Origin: Pseudoips prasinana
Taxonomy: Eukaryota > Arthropoda > Insecta > Lepidoptera > Nolidae
Assembly: GCA_951640165.1 (NCBI GenBank)
Contig: OX621242.1
Location: 15,927,501 to 15,991,500 of the forward strand
DNA length: 64,000 nucleotides
Reading direction: 5' to 3'
Shown in pieces: positions 11,871-22,995 of the stretch. Within the stretch, counting starts at the first letter, position 1. Every line of letters begins with the position of its first letter. A program made the translations under genes and the position numbers. The notes under the pieces are model-generated. The model worked only from the letters and a program-made list of their open reading frames with translations. It ran no database searches and was not told where the DNA came from.

Positions 11871-12704
11871 ATGAGTGTTCAACTTTTAATTACTTTTCTT
11901 TTATAATTATACTCAAATTGCATGCGGGTTGTGCCGCTTCATTACCTTTAATCGGACAATGGTATAATAGTTACTACCTAATTTTAGATTCTATTATATT
12001 GTAACAAGAGCTAAGTCCAATGAATTATAAACCTACGCTATGACCGATTAATGGTTAAAAGTATCTTTTAAGTAGAGTATGCTAGTATTCTACTGCTTTC
12101 AAAAAATATTTAGAGACGATATCTGCTACTGTCTGACAGGACATACTGGTGCCATTAATAAAACGATTTTTTATGAATATATCACAATTGTATTACGGTT
12201 CGAGCCCACGCTCACCTCTATAGTCCGGTGAAGCAGTGAAAGCCTCATAGGCTAACTGCACGACGTCATGTTAAAAAACAATTATTGCTTGTGAAAACCT
12301 GAACTATAGAACAATGGAAAAAATATAATGACATTTTGACATATAAAAAGGTTTATAGTTTATGAAGAACATAATTATATACAAAAAGTATGTATTGACA
12401 AAACTACGTCAGGCGCTACGCCCGAATAGCTACTTATTTTAAGTCACTTGATAGCCATTATAAATTGAGAGTTACTTTTTATCTAACATAGGTGTCGTCA
12501 TGCGTCGCTTTAGACGCATACAAATGGACATGTTAATTTCACTGCTGGTTGTCTACCTTCTGATGGCACAGTTAGATAGTGAGCTGCCACGTAAATGTAG
12601 AGGTTATAGGAGTTCGCATATTATCAGCGAATAATTTAGCGTTTGCACTATTCGTTTAACTACTACTTGATGAATAGCTAAGACTGAAACTCAGATTGAT
12701 GTAC

Positions 12705-12860
12705 AATTAGGTTGGCGTGGTTGGTAAATGCTTGCCTTTCACGCCGCAGGTCGTGGGTATTTCCACCCAGGACAGATGTTTGTAAATATCTGAAGGACAG
12801 ATGTTTGTGTGCATAAACATGTCTGTTTATCCTGAATTTGGTTGTATTTATCTATGTATG
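12705..12860 (+). mobile_element. SINE, second family, truncated, with an internal direct duplication
   Basis: Head ttggcgtggttggtaaatgc, then cacccaggacagatgtttgt occurring twice in tandem (ggacagatgtttgt at about 12769 and 12795), then gcataaacatgtctgtttat. The 3' body is missing. Confidence 0.78.
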
Positions 12861-13424
12861 TACAAAAGAAAAGACAAATATGCAATAATAATAATTATTT
12901 ATTTATTTCTCCACAAAGGTAGTTACAATACTTACAACTAAATTGATAATCTAGTATACATATTCCATATATATCAGTTATCTGGTTTCCATGGTACTAG
13001 TTCTATATCCCAGCTCTAATGTACCAGGATATATATTTACTGTCGAAACGTTCATTACCGATAAATAACTGTAACTTTCTATTGACTACATTATTGATAC
13101 CCATTCACTTGAAAACCGACTCTCTCATGATCCCGTCAGAAAAATACCTTCGGTTAAGGTCCGAAACCCAAGAAGGGGGAACCTCTGGAGCGGGTTACTT
13201 AGTTTGTAGTATTATTATCTTATACGGCTTGAGCCCATGCTCCCATCGTTTACACGGTTAAGCAGAAAACCTAAGTTTATATGTCAAGTTATACATTCTC
13301 AATATTCCCCTGGATATACGCTTGGGTACTTGGACCTGAGTTTTGCATTATTGACTTGCCGATAGTATTCGCTTCAGGCTGACAATAAAATTAACTTCAC
13401 TACCCAGTTTATTTTTAGATCCTT

Positions 13425-13566
13425 GGATTATATTCCTTTTAAGGTTGTCTGGAAGAAATCAGCAGCGATAGGACCGCCCATTGTACTTTAATAACTTTAT
13501 GTTCAATTATTATGCTATGTATTGGTGTACAATAAAGAGTATTTTACTTTACTTTACTTTACTTTA
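13425..13566 (+). repeat. LINE 3' end with TTTAC tail
   Basis: Carries ggttgtctggaagaaatc, ataggaccgcccattgtac and gtgtacaataaagagtat followed by repeated ttttac/tttac. It is homologous to the 3' UTR of the LINE at 5412-5533. Confidence 0.75.
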
Positions 13567-13715
13567 AAGGGTATGAAAATTAGTCCCCATTAATGTATCG
13601 CCTCTGTTATCCTTCGTCTAAACACCTATTGCTCCCTGGTGTATTCCTTATATATTGTATAAGTGAAGTAGATAACCCAAAATGTTACTACCAAAAGTGT
13701 CACTACTTTAATTAA

Positions 13716-13872
13716 ACTATAAATGAAAATGGTCAATGGACCGTCTCTTCTTCTATCCGTCTATCCTTTTGAGAGCTACGATGCCACGGACATGGACACA
13801 CATACACAGAGACAGACAGACAGACATCGACGTCAAACTTATAACAGCCCTCTTTTTGCGTCGGGGGTTAAA
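13716..13872 (-). repeat. Dispersed repeat ending gcgtcgggggttaaaaa
   Basis: Contains tttgagagctacgatgccac, a cagacagacagaca tract and cttataacagccctcttttt then gcgtcgggggttaaaaa. A common lepidopteran interspersed sequence by my recollection; non-coding. Confidence 0.6.
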
Positions 13873-13884
13873 AAAAACTGAGGA

Positions 13885-14040
13885 CTAGACAAATATACTT
13901 AAATATATACCTTACATGTTATACAAAGACAAAGAATAAATAATCGTACTCATCGCAGAAAGATTTGTCCTGGGTTGGAATCGAACTCACGATCTCTGAC
14001 TTGTAGTCAGGGTCACTAAAACTTGACCAACAGGCAATCA
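13885..14040 (-). mobile_element. SINE-like fragment, minus strand
   Basis: Contains aaatatacttaaatatatac, tactcatcgcagaaagattt, the reversed B box gttggaatcgaactcacgat and the A-box side. It resembles the first SINE family but is strongly diverged. Confidence 0.6.
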
Positions 14041-14304
14041 GATTTACTTTCGTTCGTTATTTAGTTGGGCAATTAGTTTCTGAGCTTAGCCTTGATTGAG
14101 ATATTGTGCGTGACCCAATTTGTTTGATCGATCTATTTCAGTTAGGTACATCTAGAAGTCCAAATAGACATTGAATGCGATTGAGTGCCTCCTGCAGTGT
14201 CTTCAGATCGCTCCACACTTCTGTACTTATGTACGACTACGTGTGATCATTTTCCTCAAAGCAAAGATAATGATGTGGTGGCCGATTTCAGCAACGCCGA
14301 CCGC

Positions 14305-14680
14305 TTCTTCTCCTACTGTAGCCGACGTTCGTGTGCTCGCATGTGACTTATGTAGACAATTTTATTAGAAAAAGTCCTCGCACATTGCGGACATGTGAGC
14401 ACACCATTGTAATAATTGTAATTGATGGCCGCAGGTGGTCTGCCTTTCAATTCATCTCGCTTGGTATCCAGCTCAGCGCGCCTTCGAGACTCGAAGCAGT
14501 CTACTTCGCCTTGGACCAAAGTTCTCCATTCTGTCTGCTTGGCTGCCCGCTGTTCCCATTGCGAGTGCTCTACGCCACAGTTCTTCATGTGGCGCTTAAT
14601 CACATCGTTGCACCTGAGGAGTGGTCCGCCATGCTTTCGCTTGGGGACAAATATTGACCAGATGATTGTATCATGCCCAG
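14305..14680 (-). pseudogene. Non-LTR retrotransposon ORF2 C-terminus with C2H2 zinc finger
   Basis: The minus-strand frame reads PKRKHGGPLLRCNDVIKRHM then KNCGVEHSQWEQRAAKQTEW, a basic stretch, and LTCPQCARTFSNKIVYISHM ending near 14313. A lysine-rich KRHMKNCGV segment followed by W..LA.(Q)R..W and a terminal C2H2 finger (C..C.....F......H...H) is the standard tail of several LINE clades. I cannot settle the clade. The copy is 5'-truncated, with no RT catalytic core. The plus-strand frames over this span are shadows. Confidence 0.78.
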
Positions 14681-15137
14681 ATTCTTTATAGGAAAATATC
14701 GACTTCGTGATAGGGTTTAGGGACGCTAAATTATAACGATTGTTTGTGGATGCGATACAGTTGTAGCATATTGAATGATTGGAAAAAGTAAGCTGAAAAT
14801 ATCCGTGTTACCGCTGCTATAGATATATTTCTGAATGCAACATGTATTTTTCTTCTCTTTCTAAACAGATGTTTGTAAAATTGTTATTCAATTGAAGTTC
14901 AGAAAGCCCTTCGTAAAGCGACCTCGACCCATATCGCCATCGTCCCCCTTCCATGAATAATTTAAAAGCTCGATTTCTAGCTTATTACCGGTTCCATCAA
15001 GTCATTGATACAATTGTTACTGGTAACTTAAATATATTTATTAAACCCTACATAAAAGAGGGACTTTAGAAGTTGAAAAGCTGTCTGTAAGTACGAGATA
15101 CGATTTTGGTATGTTTGCCGTCATCTAATAACGATAT

Positions 15138-15380
15138 TTACATACATAGACTCACGCCTGTTTCCCATAGGGGTAGGCAGAGACAACGAATTTCCATTTG
15201 TCACGATCTCTGCACACCTCTTTTACTGTCATTATATTCTTCATACTTGCTCGCCGGTTTCGGGTACTTCTGACCTGGCCTGTCTTGAGAACGTCTCTGA
15301 TTTGGTCAGAGAATGTTTTACGAGGTCTTCCCCTTCCGGTTATCCCATTCACACAGGTCAGGTATTCTTCTATATACTTC
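15138..15380 (-). repeat. Dispersed LINE 3' end, copy A (GRGRPRKTFSDQI peptide)
   Basis: The minus strand encodes GRGRPRKTFSDQIRDVLK, RRASMKNIMT and DKWKFVVSAYPYGKQA with a stop after KQA. The same sequence occurs at 40789-41045. The opening tacatagactcacgcctgtttccca, with a loose cata tract beside it, looks like the 3' terminus of a LINE whose ORF2 ends ..SAYPSGKQA. Confidence 0.7.
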
Positions 15381-15703
15381 TATATTTAATGAATATTTAA
15401 TGATATTCGAACAATCAATTTGGATAATTAAAACTGTAGATGACCCTGTATATGTACTATCTATTTATTCGTGTCTGTAGTGGCTACCCAGTGTCACAAT
15501 AGTTCAAGCCGCACTGTTGTCTAATCTTTATAACCGAGACCGACAGCTTGACCTATCTTTCAAAGCAGGAACGCGCTATGATTTTTTGTCACTTTTGTAG
15601 ACACTTCTTATAGACTGACGGCGTGCTAGGTTCTTAAAGGTATACGTACTACGACGTACGTACGTCATATATACACCTATATACTATATGGAATTCCTGG
15701 GAC

Positions 15704-15862
15704 ATTATTCACACTCGGTCATCTGATCCCAAACTAAGCAGAAGATTGTACTATGGGAACCAGATAACTGATATGCTACATATACTACTATTCTTTTGTA
15801 TATTCAAACTTCTATAGACAATTACACCCAGACTCAGGACAAAAAGACATGTTCTGTCTATA
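15704..15862 (-). mobile_element. SINE body fragment, second family, head missing
   Basis: Contains gggacattattcacactcgg, ccaaactaagcagaagattg and acccagactcaggac. The tRNA-like head is absent, so the copy is 5'-truncated. Confidence 0.75.
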
Positions 15863-16120
15863 ATCAATCTCACATTCGTTAAAATTTGTGTCAAATACGA
15901 CGGTCGCGCTTTAATATTAGAGCGCATTGGATCCGTTGTTCCAATGAGTTGAAGCGCATCAGAAGACCCAGCGAAACAAACTCCGCCGCCGTCTCTATTA
16001 CCGGTATCAATTCGACACAGTTGAGACGGGTCCGGCGAACCATGTTCAAGGGAGCATATATACGAGATTTAGTCCACTTACTGAAATTTTTTAGCAAGCG
16101 AACACAATATTTGCACGTTC

Positions 16121-16162
16121 GGCTCCGTCTCAAAGTAATATCAATCATTTTGAGACGGAACC
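16121..16162. repeat. Hairpin, 14-bp arms, one mismatch
   Basis: ggctccgtctcaaa against tttgagacggaacc. Sits in a stretch with open frames on both strands. Confidence 0.65.
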
Positions 16163-16229
16163 AACAGCAAATTTGTTTTAGTATGTAAACGTAACTGTGA
16201 ATCGATTTCATATTATTATAAATTACATA

Positions 16230-16690
16230 CTAGCAGTGCCCGCGACTTTGTCCGCTCATTTTGTAATGACTCTCTAAATGTTACATCCGAATAATAATAT
16301 GTCTGATATTTTGTCCCTTGTCGAAAACTTATGAAACACTCGCACCTTACATACTTCTATACATACTCATCCCCTATACCCTAATGTTATTTTACACCCT
16401 TGAGGGTAAAACTTTTACAAACTTTAAATGTAAATTTTATTTATATGGAATCAACAGCCTAAAAAATAAGTTTCTAGCTTCTAGCTGCAAAAATTACGAT
16501 TCTTACATACAACTTTTCATCCCCCCCGTTCAACACCTTAAAACCCTTTTTTACACATTAAAAAGTAGCCTATGTCATTTCTCATGCTCTAGACTATTTG
16601 TGTACCAAATTTCATTTAAATCACTTCAGTAGTTTTGGCGTGAAAGGGGGACAGACAGAGTTACTTTCGCATCTATACATATAATAAAAT
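16230..16690 (-). mobile_element. Helitron-like copy, longer subfamily
   Basis: ctagcagtgcccgcgacttt (3' end), atggaatcaacagcctaaaa, ctcatgctctagactatttg, and a 5' end near tatacatataataaaat. The ORF through it is not a gene. Confidence 0.68.
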
Positions 16691-16696
16691 CGTAGG

Positions 16697-17159
16697 AAAG
16701 TCCAAACTGTACATTGAATATTACATAATCCTCTGGGCAAATAGTACAGAATCACTCTCAGTGTTTACCCTACAAAAAAAGTTAATCCGAATATTAGTAA
16801 ACATAGAAGAAACAGAATCCTGCAAAGCACATTTCCAACATCTGAAAATTTTAACCTTGCCAAGTATCTATATCCTGGAAATTTGTAAGTTTGTTCGGCA
16901 GCATCCAGAATACTACACCAAAAGGGACAATTTACAATCTAGCTTCACACTTAGGCATGGGTATAGATTAAATTTACCAACATCCCATCTATCTATGCAC
17001 TCTACAAGCCCGTAGGTCATGTCAATAAAAGTGTATAATAAACTTCCAGAAGAATTAAAAAAAGAAAAAAAGGATAATACTTTTATTAAAAAACTAAAGC
17101 TTTTCTTATTACAGAAAAGCTATTATACTGTAAAAGAATACTTGGACTCAAAGAAATAA
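16697..17159 (+). pseudogene. LINE ORF2 C-terminal fragment (Jockey-like) with one internal stop
   Basis: The frame reads YYIILWANSTESLSVFTLQKK then RILVNIEETESCKAHF, HLKILTLPSIYIL, and RHGYRLNLPTSHLSM. A TAG at 17013-17015 interrupts it; the same frame goes on with VMSIKVYNKLPEELKK and ends YYTVKEYLDSKK at TAA 17157-17159. The order IQKK, RI, SC..F, LTLP.IYI, HGYRLN, YNKLP is the usual end of Jockey-type LINE reverse transcriptases. No catalytic core is present. It differs in sequence from the LINE at 4.7 kb, so it is a second family. It ends about 100 bp before the TA microsatellite. Confidence 0.8.
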
Positions 17160-17253
17160 TTCTAGATCTTGTCATTTATTAATCTGATAATCTTTTCGCT
17201 TTAAATATTGTCATTTTTAAATAAAAATTTGGCATACTATGATTCTATATATG

Positions 17254-17255
<2 letters not shown>

Positions 17256-17330
<75 letters not shown>
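17256..17330. repeat. (TA)n microsatellite, left flank and target of the DD41D element
   Basis: Nearly pure TA dinucleotide with one ctg interruption, ending exactly at the transposon boundary. The same TA tract resumes at 19801. Confidence 0.95.
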
Positions 17331-17333
<3 letters not shown>

Positions 17334-17826
17334 GCTTACAGGTTAAGTCGACCTAGATCCTTTAAGAGGTTGTAGTTTCTATAATTTCTGACTGATTTGT
17401 CTATAAAACACCATACCCCAAACTTAACTGTTTTCAAAATACTGGACTTTGAAGGTTTTTTGAGATAAAATCGGTTTTATGACTATTGGCCTATATTTTT
17501 TTGAGGGTTTTGCCTCTAACTGCGTGTGTTTGCAATTTTTGTGTAGTAGATAAGTTGTTTTATTATTCTCAACACTAAAATAGCAGTTCGCTGAACTGAC
17601 TGGGTCGTAGTAGACGATTGATAGTTATAAATTGAAATAAATTCGTCAAAAAATATTTTTTCTTTCTGAAATAATAAAAGAAAAGTCTATGACAGTTATG
17701 CTGCAGATGTGCTTAAAAATATCTACATTTCATCAGCTATCCAACAAGGTATAACAAGCTAGGTTATTATCAGAATTCTTAGTAAAAAACTTCGATGAAA
17801 GGCTCTCGGGTAGTAGTAAAGATAAC
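17331..17826 (+). repeat. Left long TIR of the DD41D element
   Basis: Inverted copy of 19297-19800 with a few small differences. It shares the blocks cttaacctgt, gaacctcttaaaggatct-like sequence, and the segment around gataacaagctaggttatta. Confidence 0.9.
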
Positions 17827-17914
17827 AGTACTAATTTATCACGGGTCAGAAAACAAAATAAAACAATCCAAATAGGTACAAAATGACATCTATTACTGCT
17901 ATTTTTACAGAAAG

Positions 17915-19006
17915 TCATGATTCATGTTCCACATGGCCGCCTCTGTTTCGCACACATATTCTCATTCTGTGTCTTAATCCACTCTTTACTACACCAGTTG
18001 TTAAACCCCTTCTTATTTCATTTGCCGCATCGATTATTCTCTGTCTCAAAACATCAACAGATGTGATTGGATTAGGTTCGTTGTACACCAAACTCTTCAT
18101 GTGTCCCCACACATAAAAATCCATGGGGGTCAGGTCTGGACTTCTAGCTGGCCACGGTATGGGTCCACCTCTTCCGATCCACTTATTAGGATAATTAGTG
18201 TCTAGCCATTCTCTGACACTTCTCCTGTAGTGTGCAGGACAACCGTCATGTTGAAACCACATATCACGAATGAGATAGAGTGGTACGTCGTCTAGTAAGT
18301 CGGATAAATCTTCTCTTAAAAAGTTTTCATAATGTTCTCCATTTAAATTGTCGGGAAGAAAGTAAGGCCCAATCAAATGGTTTGATATGATTCCCATCCA
18401 TACATTCAAACTGAATCGTCTTTGTGATGCCTTTGGCCACTTCTTATTGGGATTTCTTTGAACTTTTGGGGCCCAATAATGAACATTGTGGTAATTGGTT
18501 ATGCCGTCTTTATCAAATTTGGACTCGTCTGTCCACAAGATCTTTTTAAAAAATGATGGATCTTCTAAATCTGCATTGAGCATGAATCTGCAGAAATCCA
18601 ACCTCCTCACAGGATCTCCTTCTTCGATGGTGTGTACCGGCGTGTAATGATAAGGATAGAGGCCGGCAGTATTCACCGTAAACCATACTTTCCACTGCGA
18701 GAGTCCAAGTTCTCGGGCAACAATATTGGTCGAAGTAGTTGGATCCAATCTAAACCGTCGAACTATTTCATTGTCTTGCTCTTCATCATCATCATTGACA
18801 CGTGGTCTACCCAAGTCTGTTCATCGCCTCGAAACAGAGCCAGTCTCTCGAAGTCGTCGGTAAACTCCGTCAAAGACACTAACATCCGGTACTCGGCGGC
18901 CTGGGTAACGTGATATGTATTCATCACGAGCTCGTGCGGATACACAATTGCAGTACCCATAACAAATCAAAATATCAGCATATTCCTCGTTCGTGTAGGT
19001 CGTCAT
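17915..19006 (-). pseudogene. DD41D transposase with an N-terminal DUF4817-like helix-turn-helix and one in-frame TGA
   Basis: From the ATG at 19006 the frame reads MTTYTNEEYADI, a DUF4817-type N-terminal helix-turn-helix, then hits TGA at 18823-18821 between GSVSRR and TDLGRPRV. It continues in the same frame for 301 more codons (including TTG at 18814) to 17915. Without the stop the protein would be 363 residues. Catalytic residues are Asp about 160 (WTDESKFD), Asp about 254 (FQHDGCPAH) and Asp about 296 (SPDLTPMDFYVWG). The last pair are 41 residues apart, the spacing described for rosa-type mariners. The TGA follows a CGA codon, and in this family an Arg or other charged residue is expected there. 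One C-to-T change at a CGA codon would explain it, so the gene is only recently dead, or the copy is polymorphic. Confidence 0.88.
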
Positions 19007-19296
19007 CTTCAACAGTTCCAAATCAGAAGCACAAATCAATAGTCCAGTTTGCAAGCACAGTCACGATTTGAAAGAAACAGTCCAGAAATCCAAGCCAAGT
19101 CGAATGAAAAACCAAGAGCACTAAGAATCGCATCTACTACAGACGAATCGCGTAAGCAGACTAACCAAACAATAACAACAAAATGGCTGTGGTTTTTTTT
19201 TCTCGCTCACACCTAATTACATTGTATGATATCTCGCTTGCACGCACCGCAGTCCCATGAAGAACAATAGGCGCAACAAGTAACGCAAGGAAACAC

Positions 19297-19800
19297 GTTA
19301 TCTTTACTACTACTACTACCCGAGAGCCTTTCATCGAAGTTTTTTTCTAAGAATTATAATAATACCCTAGCTTGTTATACCTTGTTGGATAGCTGATGAA
19401 ATGTAGATATTTTTAAGCACATCTGCAGCATAACTGTCATAGACTTTTTTTTTATTATTACAGAAAGAAAAATTATTTTTTACGAATTTATTTCAATTTA
19501 TAACTATCAATCGTCTACTACGACCCAGTCAGTTCAGTGAACTGCTATTTTAGTGTTGAGAATAATAAAGCAACTTATCTACTACACAAAATCGGAAACA
19601 CAAATAAATTAGAGGCAAAAAACCCAAAAAAATATAGGCCAATAGATGTAAAACCGTTTTTTTTTTTTCAAAAAAGCTTCAAAGTCCAATATCTTGAAAA
19701 CGGTTAAGTTTGGGGTACGGTGTTTCATAGACAAATCAGTCGGGAATTATGGAAACTATCACCTCTTAAAGGATCTAGGTCGACTTAACCTGTAACCCTG
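19297..19800 (-). repeat. Right long TIR of the DD41D element
   Basis: Inverted partner of 17331-17826. It carries an extra tac trinucleotide or two near the inner edge and several point differences. Confidence 0.9.
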
Positions 19801-19826
19801 TATATATATATATATATATATATATA
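19801..19826. repeat. (TA)n microsatellite, right flank of the DD41D element
   Basis: Pure TA run starting directly after the right TIR; the continuation of the target microsatellite. Confidence 0.95.
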
Positions 19827-19999
19827 CAAATAGCATAAATTCTTAAACTTTTATTATTAACAAAAAGCCTTCTTCCTCTCTTCTACTATGCTGTGCCCGA
19901 CAGGGTCCATAATTGTTACATAATTATAAGATTATACCATCTGTTATACATTATGGAAGCAATAAATGATTCAGTATTGAGTATATTTTTTTAAAAGGT

Positions 20000-20249
20000 T
20001 ACTTGGGGCGTGAGCTACAGTCGATATCGAAGCCAAAAATATCGTTTTTAGAACTTTTGTCTGTTAGTCTGTATGTATGTCCGGGCTAAACTCAAAGAGA
20101 ACTGCATGGATTTACTTCAAATTTTGCATGAATATTACTAAAAGGTCAGGTCAACATATAGGCTACATTTTATCACGCTATCGCCTACGTGGGAGGATCT
20201 GTGATAATTTATAAAATTTAACGCGGGTAAAACCGCGGGGCACAGCTAG
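20000..20249 (+). mobile_element. Helitron-like copy with intact 3' hairpin and CTAG
   Basis: Contains tgtatgtatgtccgggctaa, aggtcaacatataggctaca and ends acgcgggtaaaaccgcgggg then cacagctag. Confidence 0.72.
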
Positions 20250-20639
20250 TTTATAATATTAAGTAAGGATTAGTATTACTATTTATATCAATAGTTAAAT
20301 TTTGTTAATTTAGTTTAGTTGAAAGTTTAGCTGACGACATACGCACTAATATCTGCCATTATGTTTTCAGATGCGTAAGTGAGTCAGCTCCAGATATATA
20401 AAAATATACCACAAGCTTTTATGAAAGATATCAAAAGAATGAAGCTATTTTCTTCCACGAATCATCTCTTAAAGTGAGGTCGTTCAAAATGCTAGTGAGT
20501 CATTGAGGGAAACCCTTTCGTGACTCAACTTGTTATCGAACCGCAGGCATCGAGTTTACACTCACCCTGTTGATATTGATAATGTTCTTGTCGTCACAAC
20601 CGTGTATACTATATTATTATGCACAGTAAAAGAGGGGCC

Positions 20640-21000
20640 TTGCTGGCGGTTTGTGGCTCTGTTAATCGCCGTTAACCTGGTTGTATGTAACTAGAGTACT
20701 TTAAAAACGACAGCAGACCGGTTGGGGAATAGGTCGTGGTGTTCGTAATATCTGGGTTATCCTTCCAATACTTTAAGTGAAGGTTCACATGTTTGGAGGT
20801 TGCGCTCATAGCCAGTTGCTATATCCGATCCGTATGTGATTTGGAGAATAAAATTACCTAGGCACGCGGCTAGACTATACATGGGTGACAGCCCAAAGTG
20901 GTTTAATTTCTGAGCTGCTCCGGAGGACACGCAAATCTCTCGGTCCCGGTTGTAGTCGTTAAACTTGAACAACTCTGACACTAGGGTAACCACTGCCTAT
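20640..21000 (-). repeat. Dispersed repeat, diverged (ttcaagtttaacgactacaacc type)
   Basis: The minus strand reads gttcaagtttaacgactaca, gggaccgagagatttgcgtg, tcctccggagcagctcagaa, gggctgtcacccatgtatag. It resembles an abundant lepidopteran interspersed sequence. The 78-codon frame in it is not convincing as a gene. Confidence 0.5.
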
Positions 21001-21115
21001 ACGATAAAGTAAGGATGAAATTTGGAATGGAGATAGGTTATAGATAGGCTTAAATTAACATAGACTAGAATAAACTGCTAAATCGTAGGTAATACCGTTG
21101 GGTGCAGCTAGAAGT
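21000..21115 (+). mobile_element. Degraded Helitron-like tail
   Basis: Reads aaatttggaatggagatagg and ends taccgttgggtgcagctag. Confidence 0.45.
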
Positions 21116-21423
21116 GGGCTCAATATTAGCATAGGATATCGTTTACTATAGCCACTTAACTTAAACAGTCAGACCTACGCAACTAAGAATTTCTCTATTG
21201 GTTTGTAACTTAAATAAAATAATTTTATTTATTGTCTACAGCATTCCTGCGAATTTGTTTTAAATGAATGATCTAATCGGCTCAATAAACTAAACTCAAC
21301 GTACTCTCAAATTGTACTTTATATTCAGTTCAGATAAAAATAAACTAATTTGTGGATTAACTTTAAATAAGGTATCAACGTAATATGTTTTGTTTATTTT
21401 GCAAACTAACATTGATTTACTTC

Positions 21424-21704
21424 ATGAACACGCAAACAAACTACTGGCTCTTCATACAAAATGCGTCAGCTGATGTGGATTTGTGTGAAATGAAATTTGT
21501 TCTCCACACCGGTGTTCTACATACTACAACTTGTTCAACTTTAAGGTACATTGAGTATGAGATACAAACTACGTATATTCGTTGATAGAACATTAGTTAG
21601 GTCGAAAAACGCATGAAGTAAATGCGTTTTTCGACCTAACTAATGTTCTATCAACGAATATACGTAGTTTGTATGAAGAGCCAGCAGTTTGTTTGCGTGT
21701 TCAT
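21424..21704. repeat. Nested inverted duplication: 53-bp perfect arms plus 34-bp outer arms
   Basis: Inner arms 21562-21614 and 21622-21674 are perfect over 53 bp with a 7-bp loop (gaagtaa). The right arm continues into 21671-21704, the inverse of 21424-21457 (one mismatch). On the left these two blocks are separated by 104 bp that the right copy lacks, bounded on both sides by atacaaa. Confidence 0.95.
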
Positions 21705-22396
21705 TGAACTAACAGTAGATCAGTTTCAAAGGTTGATTTAGTCTTTATTATATATATACTTTTTGAACTTCCAGATGCACCGTAACAAAGTGTAAATCAC
21801 GTATTAAAGTATAAAAAGGAAATTAGATACTGTACTATGTTTATTTGGGCAAGGAAAACGATTTCAAAATAATTATATTTTATTACTAATACCGGCAGTA
21901 TGCCACCACCTGGTAAGCGTTTACTTGAGCCTACGTCGCTTGCAATACACACTAATCCGTTGCCGACCTTTTCATCCACTTCAATGACGTAACAGACCCA
22001 GGACTACACAATTTACTCAACAATGCTAGGCCTGGAACGTATTCCGCAAGATATTTCCTAAAGAATGCTCTACTATCCACATTACGTCCAATTAAAGTCA
22101 AGTATAATAGAAGCAAATCATTTATTTATTCCAACTTATTGTAACTGTAATATTAACTACCATTTAAAGCATCCGAAAGTTGATAAAATATTGCCATTAC
22201 ATTTTTTCAGTGAAATAAAATGTCGTCGTGATGTTTTGTATGGCAGCGTACATTGGCTTGGCGCCAGAATATTTCACCCATTATACATTGGCCCGACGGT
22301 CACAAAGGAAATGAGATCAATCACAATACTGGGGGCCAATAATACCAATGTCTCGTAGCGAGGTATAGCAATCGATTTTATCTTTGTTTTCGAACT

Positions 22397-22495
22397 ATGG
22401 ATGACTATTGGCAACGTCTATTAGCCTCGGGAGTAGTCGGGAGTATGGCCGTCTCGCATGCCGTGAACAAAATCGGCATAACGCTCTCTGTATAG
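22397..22495 (+). other. Candidate small ORF (32 codons), function unknown
   Basis: ATG GAT GAC opens a frame reading MDDYWQRLLASGVVGSMA then VSHAVNKIGITLSV and TAG. It is GC-rich relative to its flanks and uses varied codons without low-complexity runs. I recognise no family. It could be an exon or transposon scrap rather than a translated micropeptide. Confidence 0.25.
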
Positions 22496-22995
22496 CCAAA
22501 TTGGTTTTAACTCAACTTACTTGTCAATACTACTCGGCTTAAAAATATATGTCAATTTTTTTTATTTATTTTAAAGAACTCCATTGAATTGAAAACATGA
22601 TTCAATTACCTTGCTCTATAGAAGAACATCACAAAGTAACCTCTTAATGCAATATTAAAAATAATAAAATATTAAATCAAAAGAATCTTTTGCGATTAGG
22701 AAACACTTTGTTATGTGAGATACGGTATCATTCTGATTTTTAACTCGTTTTGATAGTTTCTTGCGCGATCTATTTTGACCCGTATGTATTAGCGTATACG
22801 GGCGGGATGGACTGAAATGATAAAATATAGTGTCGTCAGCCTTTTTAGTCCTAGAAAGCTAGAAATTACAAACTTCTAAATTTCGATCCGTCTTCTTGAG
22901 CTTTAGAGAGCAAATGTACAAGTAAGTGTCAAATCCGTATTTTTATCAGTCTTCTTTGACTCGCAATTGTTTGCTTTCTTATACGGCTTATCGGT

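Larger units (their letters stand above)
17331..19800 (-). mobile_element. Tc1/mariner-superfamily element with DD41D transposase and ~500-bp TIRs
   Basis: The 2470-bp element runs from caggcttacaggttaag on the left to its inverted partner cttaacctgtaaccctg on the right, with TA on both sides. The two arms stay alignable over about 500 bp each (17331-17826 and 19297-19800), far longer than the 25-30 bp of the other mariners here. The target is a TA microsatellite that continues on both flanks. One transposase gene lies on the minus strand between the arms. Confidence 0.92.

Noticed and set aside
15886..16211. Paired ORFs of 100 and 106 codons on opposite strands
   Set aside because: Mirror frames around a 14-bp hairpin, no family recognised, no splice context.
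17256..19826. TA tracts as transposon-internal sequence
   Set aside because: The inverted repeats start and end precisely at the tract edges, so the tracts are flanking target DNA.
20757..20993. 78-codon minus-strand ORF as a gene
   Set aside because: The sequence matches the word order of a common dispersed repeat.
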